From Verticillium longisporum (Eukaryota > Ascomycota > Sordariomycetes > Glomerellales > Plectosphaerellaceae), in contig JAETXT010000004.1 in assembly GCA_019188255.1 (NCBI GenBank), positions 3,100,001-3,164,000 of the forward strand: 64,000 nt of DNA. Direction: 5' to 3'. Under the pieces are notes generated by a model. It saw nothing but the letters and a program-made list of their open reading frames with translations. It was not told where the DNA came from and ran no database searches. This document shows, piece after piece, positions 45,479 to 55,766 of the stretch. A program made the translations under genes and the position numbers. How positions within the stretch are numbered: position 1 is the stretch's first letter; each line of letters starts with the position of its first letter.

Positions 45479-46218
45479 TCGTCAAAACGATATGACAGAC
45501 TAGTTCAGCATATACTGCGGAGGACGAATATGGGAGGATGCGGTGAAATATGAACCTCCAGGTGGATATTTACTGTAAATCATTGATCTTCAACAAGCTT
45601 TAAAACCTCTCATCATGGCAGTTACGGTTCGTAGTATCGGCGAGAGAAAGTGAAACAGCTTGGAATGACGAGATGGGTTAGGTGTGGTCTTGACCTGGGC
45701 CCTTAACCCAGGCTTGAAAACGCACTTGGCGATGGCCAAAGTAATCTGAGATAGTATCCAGCGTATCGCACATGCTTGCCCAGGAAATTCGTACACCTTA
45801 TGTGATGTTCTCTGGCTATAGTTATAATTCAAATAGCCTGCATCACTTAAGGGTCAGCCTCTCTTCTATCCCTACCTACTATCTCCGAATTTCCCACATG
45901 CCACACCATTGCGAGGCCCGGCGACTCGCAAGTGTTCGAAGTGATGAGATCATTAAGTGGACTTTGTGCCTTCAAGTAGTGCTGATAACATTAGTATCTT
46001 TCCGTGACTTGAAACATGTTAGACCAGTCAGACAAGAGATCTCTGCGACATGAAGTGCATTGAATCATGCTGATCGTTTCTGCAAAAGACCACTCCGCCT
46101 TATATCAAAGCAACTAACACAAGTCGCATCATTAGACGCCATCGCTTGCAGTGCCAAACTATTGAACATCATCTCCAACATCCACAATGCCTGACACACC
46201 GTCCGCAAATCAAGGATT
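45479..46218. other. Convergent intergenic region
   Basis: 740 bp between convergent 3' ends. No coding signal was accepted. Confidence 0.55.
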
Positions 46219-46956
46219 CTACAGGAACAAGAAGAACGACAAAGTCATGACAATAGCGGCAGACACCCGGGGCACCAGCGTCGCAGCAGCGCCATACTTA
46301 GCCCAGGTCTGGCAGTCGCCAAAGTCGTACTCAAAGTATGGGCGCAGCTTGATGCTCTTGATGGAGTGGGGAACGGACTCGCACCGGCCAGTCTCGCCAG
46401 TCTGGCAGCTGGTCTCGTACCACGGAAACTCTTCAACGTCGTCTCTCTGGCAATCGTTGTTTGCGCCATAGGTGTCGAGAACCCAGCGACCGTCCTTGCC
46501 TTCTTCAGACTTGCCGTCGGACGACTGGTTGCGCTGCTCGAACCAGATGACGGACCAATTCTTAGCCGGGTCGTAGTCAATTGAGTCGCTCGTGATGTAC
46601 CACTCAATGCCCGGCGGTGGCAGCCTGTCCACATCAACGCCATTGCCATAGGTGATCCGTTCAGAGACCGTGTCGTTGATGAATCCCATCCGCTGGTTAC
46701 CGCCAAATATCTCTCCGACGTCAATACAGGTCTCGTGCCGGGGTATCGTCTCGGTGGTCAGGGTGATACCCCCCTGCCCGCCTCCTTCGCACCTGTCTCC
46801 CGCATCAGAAGGGTAGAGTGTGATCGTGAAGTTGGTGTTGGTGTCCCTGAATACCTGATTAGCTGATTGCCAGCGGTGTCTCAAAATGATAACTCACCAC
46901 TGCGCGAGGGCAAACAATGGTGCAATGACCAGTAGAATTGTCGATGTTTGCAGCAT
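46219..46956 (-). CDS. Secreted, probably GPI-anchored protein, 228 residues
   Basis: Two exons (46956-46898, 46846-46219; 51-nt intron). The small first exon encodes the signal peptide MLQTSTILLVIAPLFALAQ and joins in frame at Trp. The ectodomain has several Cys and N-glycosylation sequons (NFT, NDT, NWS, NQS). The C-terminus is a hydrophobic tail without a basic end (RVSAAIVMTLSFFLFL), as in GPI signals. No family was recognised. Surface location is inferred from these signals. It lies among other secreted-protein genes. Confidence 0.75.
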
Positions 46957-47611
46957 CTTGATTATTCGTGATGTAAGAAGAATTACAGCCGCGGAAGATG
47001 TCACAGTTGAACCAATTTTTAGCTGGTGAGCAACGAAGTATTAGCAAAATTATAGAGAATACGCAGTAATACTTAAATCATGAACGGGCTGTGCCACATC
47101 CGCACGATGCCCGGGACAGCTGGCCATTTGCCTGCAAAATACAGTGTGATTGCTTATGTTTACTTAGCCAAGGATGGCTAACAAGACGTCATATGGCACT
47201 CCACATCCCTTGAACACAACACCAACGGCGGTCACCTCGGGCGAAGATCTACCCCTTGCTGCGGGCGATCGCACAGGGGACATGGACCGCGAAGGGCCAT
47301 TCGCGACTGAGATTGACGTAACTGGGGCATGAATCACTTTAGGCTCTGACCGCCATCCGAATCCTTCATCCTTTTGGGCCACTGCTGACTGCGGCACAGC
47401 GAGTGTCCACCACAACCTTGAATCACACATCCTTGTTCTGAGGTTCAATCATCCCGTTTGGGTAGCATTCTTCATTATGTGACGCTGCATACTGTGCAGT
47501 ACAAGCCTAAAATAGCAATCCCCTTATGACGGAATGGCTGGGGCTTGGGCAAAGCATCGCTATTGCATAGCCAGTATTCTGGAAGCCGCCGACTGTAATC
47601 GGAAATAATGC
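46957..47611. other. Intergenic region
   Basis: 655 bp between the start of the GPI-type gene and the 3' end of the isomerase gene. No gene was recognised. Confidence 0.55.
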
Positions 47612-48883
47612 TCACACGACCGTCGTGAACACTTGCAACCCCCCTTTGCTTTGCCATTTCACCTCGACTTCCGGCGCAATGAAAAAGATAAACCCTTCCT
47701 TCACATCAAAGCTCTGGCCATTACCTTCGAGGAGGCCTTCGCCCTTGGTAACAATCGCAACGCCAGGTCCCTGGCCCTTTGAAATGACCTCCTCATCGGC
47801 CTCTTTCAAGGTCGTCAAGAGCATGTCAAACTCCCTGAGCGGGGGCCCATAAAGGAGCGTCTTGCGATTTGAGCCGCGCTCGCTTCGCTTCGCTGGAAGA
47901 ATCACATCCGACGGGCGGTGCACAGCAAACGTCAACGCATCGCTAAACAAGTCGATATTGTCCCGATCGCCCTTGGGACAGAAGCCCGTGTTGAGCACAT
48001 TGTTGCTCCGCGCCATGCACTCCACAATGTCGCCGGAGAGGTAGGCGTGGATGCCGTCGGCCGGGATGAACAACGCCTCGCCGGCCTTGAGCTTCATAAA
48101 GTTCATGCAGACGACCGCCACGAGGATGCCGGGATCCTGCGCGCCAAAGTCCCGCTTTAGCCGGGGCAGCAGGTCGAGGATGTACTTATTCTCGCCGAGG
48201 TCGTCGCGTGAGAGCTGCGCCAGGGCGTCTTGTGCCGCAATGACCTTGTCGTCATCCGCGAGGAGAATGGCGCGCGTAGCTTCGCGCAGAGTGGACTGCG
48301 TCCACGGAGAGGTGGCGTTGGGTATGAAGGCGCGGAGGGCCGGAATGTTGAAGAGCGGGGCGATCAGCTTGGTAGGCTTCCAGCCGGCGAAGACCTCAAA
48401 ATCAGATAGTGCGATAGCGATCTCGGGCTTGTGATTGGGGTCGGTGAATTTTTGGGGGTCTTCTTTGTGGAGCTTGGCCGCCAGCTCCTTGTTTGGGTGT
48501 ATCTGTAGGGGGAGAGCTTTGTTGATAGAGAGAATCTTCGGAAGTCAGGACGAGTTTGCCTTGGACAGAGGGGAGGCAAGTCTTACTTTGGGGAGGTAGG
48601 GAAGTTGACTGTCGAGCTCGTTGTTAACTTTATCCCCCAATAGATTCTTCTTATTCTTTTGCAGGACGTCTGCCAGAAGCTCTCCAGTGGAGAGAACAAG
48701 GGCAGGAAAGTCTGGGTAGTCGCCGAACCACATCTCTGAGTAGTATTCATCATCGTCAATCTTGAAACCTGTACTCGGCGTGTTGGCGCAGAGGCGAGCG
48801 GCGAGGGAATCTCTTCCCTTTTTGCCCCAATCGTAATTGTTGCAGGTGCCGCTTAGCTGGAAGATAACGTCTGTGGAAGACAT
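47612..48883 (-). CDS. PMI40: Mannose-6-phosphate isomerase (type I)
   Basis: Two exons (48883-48587, 48535-47612; 51-nt intron) give 406 residues. It interconverts fructose-6-phosphate and mannose-6-phosphate, feeding GDP-mannose for cell-wall glycan and protein glycosylation. Type I landmarks are NNYDWGKKGRDSLAARL near the start, the zinc-ligand segments LPLQIHPNKELA and HKPEIAIAL, and FIPADGIHAYLSGDIVECMARSNN with the later metal His and active-site Arg region. The ATG chosen (MSSTDVIFQLSG) gives the standard N-terminus; upstream open sequence lacks an in-frame ATG. The frame is intact. Confidence 0.95.
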
Positions 48884-49332
48884 AACGAGTGAGTTTGGAT
48901 GGAAAAAGGCGAGATACAAAAGTGGCCGGCTGAATGAAAGTTCGTGGTACTGTTGGATAGTCTCTGGGAGAGGATATTCGGATGAACCTTGACGATGGCT
49001 TTCTCTCACAGCAGCAGGAGCTGTTAAATGCCCACGCAATCTTCAAGAAGCCTGCTTGTCTTCGCGCGATCATGATTTTCCCACTTCACGTCAGACTCCG
49101 TCATTGACGTCTGGGCAGCGCCAGCGGGCTCGGGGCCCAGTTCCTCAGTCTCGGCGGGGCCGGCCCCACAGCACTGGAGCCGGACCGGACTTTACTCTCC
49201 GGGCCACTCATCGGCAGACGCTGTCAAGTCGGGCAGCGACTGAGGCACGCCTAGTACCTGTTGCGAAATAATGATGACGGAATAAAAATTACATTAAGAA
49301 CTAAGATATCTCATCTCATGGCCTCCATCTTA
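48884..49332. other. Intergenic region
   Basis: About 450 bp, the isomerase promoter and 5' UTR. No further feature was recognised. Confidence 0.55.
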
Positions 49333-50990
49333 TCAGAAGCTGTAGCAGACATCCCACAATGGCACCCTGACGTTGTACAGATCCCGCTGCCAGAACTTGG
49401 TCGCGAACGCCGAAACGTTGAAGTAAAAGTCCGATGCAAAGTCGACACCGTTCGACACGGCGCACACGAGACCGACCTTGGGAACCTCTAAGCCCGCGTC
49501 AATCTGCGCACCTGTACCTCCGACCCAGGCATCCTGTTCACCGCGCAGCTTGAACTTGTTGGCAATGCCAGGCGAAGCGGTGACACCGCTAGACAGGTCG
49601 ACGAGGCCACCGAGAAGCTTGAAGGCCAGCTGGACGGTGACATCGGCACCAACGTCGAGGCGCACATCGGCAGCCTGGGAGATGTTGGCGTAGCTGTTGT
49701 ATTGAGGCTCCCAGCCAGAAGTGCCGGACTTGGAGCCGTCAAGAAGGTCCACATGCACGTTGCCGGCGGGAATGTTGACGTCGACACCAGCGTGGAGACC
49801 GACGGCCGCGGTGGCCTCGACGTCAAGAGCGAGGCCAAAGGCAATGCCTGGGCCGAGAGAGACAATGCCTGGAACCTCGACGAGAGACCACGCTAGAACG
49901 TCCGGTGAGTAGCGGATGGTCTCGACGAAGGATGCTCTGATTTCGGCCGAGATAGCGGCGGAGGAAGCAAAGTTGGCATCGAGATCAAAGTAGAGGTGCT
50001 CAAGGCGGAACCTCCAGAAGTTGTACTTGAGGTATCCGGAAAAGGTGATGGTGGACTGGAACCAGGCCTCCTCAGCAGTGACGTCAATGTACTGGCCGTC
50101 AGAGAAGAGCACAGTGTTCTCTGGCAGACCCTCTGCGAAGCTAAGCGAGACGCTGGGATCCAGGACGAGACGGCGGGTTAGGGATGCAGCAGGGAGAGAC
50201 GTGAATGCCATCTCGCAAGATTCTGAAAATGCGTTAGCAGCACGTCACGAGACAAGAAAGCACTTCACTGACCTGCGATGCTGGCGAGCTCCTTCCTGGA
50301 TGCCTTGACAGTGACAGCCAGCTTTTCAGCATTGGACGACACGCCGGACGCGAGGAAGAAGCCGCGCTCAAGGGCTGCGTTGCAGTTGCCCATGTGGTTG
50401 GTGATGAGGACAAATGCCTCATCATCGCTCCAGTCCTTGACAGCCTCGTTGAAGCCTTCGAGATTCTCAAACAAAACTGTCACTGTAAGGTTGTTGCAGA
50501 TGACGTTGCTGATAGAATCAATGTGTTCCAGAACGACAGTAGGGTTGTTCATTGTCAGGTTCATGCCGATGGAGCCCGGCTCCTCCTCGTCCGAGGACGA
50601 GTAGTAGAGCGAGACATTCTGCGCAGGCACGATGTTGATGGGGTCGCTGCGGTTGATACCTGGAGCCGAGCAGGGGCCAAAAGTGTGCGTTTTGTTATCA
50701 GGGTGAGTGTCGGGCTTGGGTGGCTCGACAAAAGGACCCTCAGTAGGGAAATTGGTAGGCTTAGTTGGCACAGTATGCGCAGTTGCCGTGGGCCTGACAT
50801 TAAGCTTGGAGAAAATAGGCGTGGGAGTAGGCAACAAGGAAGACTGAGTCGATTTGGGATCGGGCATCTCAACCACGATATAAGTAACCCTTTGGGTCTC
50901 CGGCGAACACTGGCAGTCCTCGGCTCGGACCAAACTGCTGGAGACGAGGAGAACGGCGGCCAAGAGCCATGAAAGGGCGAAGCGCGCCAT
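49333..50990 (-). CDS. Large secreted fungal surface protein (DUF7029/DUF7223-like)
   Basis: Two exons (50990-50273, 50222-49333; 50-nt intron) give 535 residues. The signal peptide is MARFALSWLLAAVLLVSSSLVRA. A Pro/Thr-rich linker (residues ~45-105) is followed by a first globular domain with several N-glycosylation sequons (NRS, NVS, NLT) and the segment DDEAFVLITNHMGNCN. A second beta-rich domain (WFQSTITFSGYLKYNFW, LAFKLLGGLVDLSSGV) ends in WDVCYSF. The two-domain layout resembles fungal secreted proteins tagged DUF7029 plus DUF7223. That match is from memory and not certain. The function is unknown. It has no GPI tail or membrane helix. Confidence 0.8.
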
Positions 50991-53249
50991 GATCAGCCCG
51001 TAGAAAAAGATACAAAATGAATGTGTTGCTTGGGAAAGAAGAAAAGAAGGACAGGACGCTCACGATGGAGAGCTGGTGTTCAGAGAGTGACGACAAGACG
51101 ACCGCGACTGGTGCCGGGCTGGAATTATTGTTCGCAAAGGTGCCGGCGTGGCGGGAGCTTAGATATAAGAGACAAAGGGACAAGGACCAGTGCCGAGACA
51201 TGTCAACGCCATGGGGGGAACTAGCGACAGCAACCATCGTGAGTACCTGCAGGGCTGGCTGTCGGCCGAAGGGCTGAGGCGATAACGGCGCGATCAGATC
51301 CTCAATTGCGCTTTCGATATGCTTCATTTTCCTCGGGCCCCTCTCTGTCGTGCCGTTGGACTATGTCACGCCAACGGCCTAGGCTCGATTAATGGATTGA
51401 CGCGTGTTTCCAGCGAATCAGGGTACGCGATGGCTCGCTATGGCCCGCCATGGTGGTAGGACAATTTCAGGTGAGTGTGCCGAATGGGCGCCTTGGAAGG
51501 CAAGTTGGGCATGACATCCGATTGAGGGTGGATTATTGGACCCTTTTCGTTCAGATCATCGCAGGGATGTAGCGTTCGTCATGCTATTGTCCCCCAGTAT
51601 ATGGACTAATCGGGCGGCAGGTCAGGGGTGCATCAGAAGGTCTTCACTGCACATGAATCGCGTATCGCATGTGACAGGAATCGGGAGGTAAATAACGGCG
51701 GACATTGATATGGTGTGCGGGGTCGTCGACCACTAAGATTCGCTGTCGAACAAGTAATCTTGTGCATGCTGCCACGGTTGGACGGCGTGCTCGCAGATCG
51801 CTGGCGCCGGGAGGTCATGGTTGGATGAGCATGTAAGAGAGACGCGACTGGCGACGGCGATGTCGAGGCCTTGTAGAAAGTGATGTCTGTGCACATGATT
51901 GGCAAAGTTGACGAAATTTCTGCCCATCAAATGTTTCTTGCAAAATACACCGATGAATGCAGCAAAATGGCCTTCCCTCATGCTTCTAACCCGTAGCCCC
52001 CCCACAAGTCCTCTTCAGATCCGATGCCCAGATCCAATCTCAACGCATCCATTCTCATTTGTAAATGGTAATCAAAGGACACAGCTTATGGATCCGCCAA
52101 ACCATCGTAGCATCGCCCATGTGTGACATGCCACCGTCGCTTTTCGATGGGACGGTCAAGCGTGACCGGCGGCTTGTTGTCCTGTCGCATATCCAAAAGT
52201 CCGACACGTTTTGGCTTTGCGCTCTGCCTAACCGCAATCGTGAAAGTCCTCGCCTCGGCGTGCTCGGCGTGCTCGGCGCGTCCCAGAGGCATGCTCTCGG
52301 CCCTTCTCAAAGTCAGGCACCAAGGTCAGCCGGTCATGTCCGCCCAGCAGAACGGAGTCTCTTGCACGTCTTCGTTGTGACAACGAGTCAGTCAATCGTC
52401 AGGACTTTCCGCCGAACGGCACCAAATATCTTAGCATCCGGTCTCGGTGGTCTATGGGAGAGGACATAGCGGTAGAGTAGTTGCGGCACTTGGTGGATAC
52501 AGCTCAGCCACAGCCAGGATGGACTCTGTCTTCGGGGTCACCAGAGTGCCTCAAATGAGTCGATAGCAGGGTCGCCGTGACGCTTCAGACTTCTGTTGGC
52601 TTCTCGAGCCGTATCCTATATAATGAATATGCCACAAAGACAAAGCAGACCAACTAAATACGGCGGAACAGGGTGGGCGTCTTCGGCATGTTGCACAATG
52701 TGCCACTTTTTCTTTCCGGGAATGCTCTTGTTCGTGGCAGACCATGATGCGCTGTTGGTAGGGTACATGTCCGAAGGTCAAGGAGGTGCTTGACGAGATA
52801 TGACTCGATCTCGGCCTCTCCGAGGACAAGTGCCATTTTCATCAGTCACTGCAAGCTGCGTCAGGGCGCCTTTCAGGTATTTGACTCGGCAGAGGCTTTC
52901 CATGGTGGGATAGGAGGCTGGATGCGCAGAAGATAGACAATGCCCGACGGATGTTGAAATTTTGAGCCTCGGGACGAATTCAACTTTCCATGTAAAGAAG
53001 GACCTCATATTGGCAAATATCCAGTGGCTTTAAGCGATGAATTCCCGCAACAGCCGCAAACCGCCGACTGTGTATGTGGTGAGGCTGTGGCCCAGAGCAA
53101 GGAATCCAAGCGCCAAACGATCAAGCTGATGGTCGCCGCTTGGTTTACACCTCACTGCTTCGATTTGAATCCGAACTTGAAGCAGGACACATGGCTTCGA
53201 ATGCAAGTTCTGCACCCACGTCGCAAGAGTCGCTGCGCCAGCCCCACGC
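50991..53249. other. Intergenic region without a convincing gene
   Basis: 2.26 kb; the left ~200 bp form the promoter of the secreted protein. Remaining open frames on both strands are short, lack domains and have random-looking composition. Confidence 0.55.
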
Positions 53250-53870
53250 TCATGGACCAGCGTCGATACTATCAATTGTGTTGCGGACTGTACCGAGTGT
53301 GCAGGATGTTGAGGTTCTGCATCGCGTACCTACAGATGTGGCCGAGACTGCTTGGACAGCTAAGGCTATTAATCCCTCGCATTCCGGAGCAAAATGGATG
53401 GTCATCTGTTGTCTTCCAAGAGAGCCAGCATGCCTATCTGGCGTAAAAGGAACGCTGGGACTGGGTTTCTTCGTGTCCTTGCGATGCTCAACGTGCGGGC
53501 TTCGTTCTTTATCAGTCGCATTCGTCGGATCCTTCGAATATTGCATGATCATGTCGCGCAGACCTTGTTCAAGCTCAGCCACCTCGTCTATATCATCGTC
53601 GGGGTCCGAGAGACAATCATCTTCAGTCTCTGGCTCACTCTCGGGGTAGTCAATCATGGGGGCATCTGTGTCAAATCCGTCTTCATTTTCGAATGCTTCT
53701 GAGGCGATCTCACGTTGTCGTTGGTTCTGCTCCCAGATCTGTGCACGCATCTCAAGTTGGCGGAAGCTTTCGTCGTCATCGCTCGTTGTGGGTATCGCAA
53801 TCTCGTCTTGTAGATGGTACCTCTTGGCGGTCCTCGCGTTGTGCAAGTCCAAAGATGGTGGTTTCTTCAT
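53250..53870 (-). CDS. Acidic hypothetical protein, 206 residues
   Basis: An intronless frame from ATG 53870 (MKKPPSLDLHNARTAKRYHL). The middle is very acidic with alternating Asp/Glu/Ser/Pro (IDYPESEPETEDDCLSDPDD), followed by a short helix and a basic C-terminal third. No domain, signal peptide or membrane segment was recognised. Composition is unlike random GC-rich DNA, which supports coding, but no family is known. It is divergent from the broken LysM gene beside it. Confidence 0.45.
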   Translation of the reverse strand: MKKPPSLDLHNARTAKRYHLQDEIAIPTTSDDDESFRQLEMRAQIWEQNQRQREIASEAFENEDGFDTDAPMIDYPESEPETEDDCLSDPDDDIDEVAELEQGLRDMIMQYSKDPTNATDKERSPHVEHRKDTKKPSPSVPFTPDRHAGSLGRQQMTIHFAPECEGLIALAVQAVSATSVGTRCRTSTSCTLGTVRNTIDSIDAGP

Positions 53871-54120
53871 CGTTGTCGATTTGCGGGGCACTTGGGTTTG
53901 AATGCAACGTGGATTTCTATGTTGGGGTTCTGTGTCTCGATTATTCGATCTGGTCTTGACGTGTATGTCGGAAAACATGTTTTTATTACACTGAGCTCGC
54001 ACAAAGCCGTCCAGGCAGCGAATCCAGCACAACCTGGCATTCTCTGTGACATTCTCGAAAGACCAATAGCTCTATTCGACTTGGATTTAACGAAGCACAC
54101 TTCAGTACGTCAAGGAGAGC

Positions 54121-54641
54121 TTGTTGCTGGTCCGAGTCAGGTATCTGGCGAGCCTAGGCTGGTCAAAGAAACGTTTCGGCTCGGGCCGCAGGCGGTGCGA
54201 GCCTGGTTATTATGTCTTTGTTGGCACTGATGGTGAGGAGCCTATCACTGCACCAGCAATCACTGCTACAACCGTCACTAGCACCACCAGCAGTGTCGTC
54301 ACCGCCGCTAGTGCTGCCACGACCGTGGCTCCGGAAACTCCAGTCGAGACCCCGGCGCCGGTGCGAGAGGGCGTGGCCGAAGACTGAGTGCGATTCTACC
54401 CGCAGCAGCCTGGTGACCTCTGCTACTCCATGGCAGCTGACCCTGGCATTTCTCTCAGGCAAGTGTTACGACCTGCTTGTTTTGTTCCGTTGCGAATACA
54501 TTCTTTCTTGGCAGTAATTTCTACGAGTGGAATCCTGCTGTTGGGTCCGGCTGTCTCAATCCGTGGCGCAACTACCTTTACTGCATCGGCGTCAGTGAAG
54601 CAGCAACGACCATCACTAAGGGGCCGCCAGTGCCGACATAG
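54121..54641 (+). pseudogene. LysM-domain protein gene with an in-frame stop
   Basis: The plus strand encodes LysM features in order: a degenerate end of one LysM (SLGWSKKRFGSG then CEPGYYVFVG), a Thr/Ala/Pro linker (ITATTVTSTTSSVVTAAS), then a second LysM starting at RFYPQQPGDLCYSMAADPGIS. This joins across a 56-nt intron (54459-54514, GC donor GCAAGT, CAG acceptor) to FYEWNPAVGSGC and LYCIGVSEAATT, and stops at 54639-54641. A TGA at 54385-54387 stands where the second LysM would normally begin with Cys. No signal peptide or proper 5' end was found, although a PAQPG linker-like stretch near 54020 hints at more. LysM domains bind chitin and fungal LysM effectors hide it from plants. This copy looks inactivated. 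Confidence 0.65.
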
Positions 54642-54818
54642 AGATCAGAGAACAGATGTAGAAGTGACGGAAACTAATATTTTCCTATGTATCAATTGTT
54701 TCACATGCATTCGAACTATCTGTCGTATAACTATCATCATCCTGAGGCTCTACAGGCGAGTGTAGCAGTGATCATCAAGACGTAGAGCTGAAGTGAATGC
54801 CCGTCTCACGGCCCAGCA

Positions 54819-55766
54819 TCAAAAGAAAACATGCGCCCGGCGTGGCGTAGTATCCGGCTCACCCTCAGATATCCAGTACCCAAGGCTTGGCATGTACTTG
54901 TCCGCATTTTCCTCTGTTGGTACCTGCAATGGCGGGCGCGGATAGTTGCCAACGCTGCGCCATTGCGTTTCGGGCTTGTCCGACAGTCGGCCCCCTTCCC
55001 TCTTTCCCACGCTGTCGAAACATCGCCATGGAGACAGCCAAAGAGGCTTTCCGTCCTTGTCCTCTCTCAACTCGAGAGGATGCTGTTCTTTGAGGGTGAC
55101 TGTGTGACCCGTATAGGTAGAATAGAGGTACTGTGGTATTTCTACCCTCATGTTGAGGCGGGGCTCCATCGACAGGAAGAACTTGTCGATCATGCGCAGC
55201 GGTGACCCTTTGCCGTCAAAAAAGTTGTGAGGGGGACTTTGAGGCGAACCCTGTAGTGAGATGCACAGGCTTCTAAGACGATGTTGGCAGTATGTGGCAA
55301 TATGTTCGAGTATCAGGCAAGGTGACTGAAATCCTGGCGGACGGCGCGGTAGCTTGAATGGACTTCATGTGCCTTGATGAGAAGCTCCAGGGATGTAATG
55401 CTTTCCAGGCGCTGTGGTACGAGGAGCTCGGGTAGGTGAAGCATCAGGACCTCGCTGCTCAACACGATGATGTTGGTACCGTAGAGAATATCGATTGTCT
55501 CGAAGTAACTGCGATGGATTGAGTTATTCAGCGAGCGCATCATCTTCAAACCCCGAGGTACTCACGCCTGCTTACAGCTTACAAGAAACGCCATTATGCC
55601 GATCTCGCGGTTGTCCGGCGACAGGCTCTCATAACGGTTACAGAGCCCGCCATCCCCCGGCATGAAGTTGTCGAACCAAGGGCCTCGCCAAACGAACCGC
55701 TGAGCCATACCGGTTGGCGGGAGGTCGGGGTGATTATAGTAGCAGACGTAGCTAGGCTTAGGAATA
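54819..55766 (-). pseudogene. Truncated DUF7730/F-box-like gene at edge of AT-rich block
   Basis: Minus-strand exons 55766-55566 and 55508-54819 are joined by a 57-nt GT-AG intron. The first exon contains YVCYYNHPDLPPTG and ends SCKQA. The second gives YFETIDILYGTNIIV, LELLIKAHEVHSS, LRSLCISLQG and LNMRVEIPQYLYST. These segments resemble fungal DUF7730-type proteins (residential F-box-like regulators; function unknown). The frame is lost by one base near 55317-55323 and recovers in the next frame. Upstream of about 55766 the sequence abruptly becomes AT-rich, so the 5' end is missing or RIP-mutated. Confidence 0.6.
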
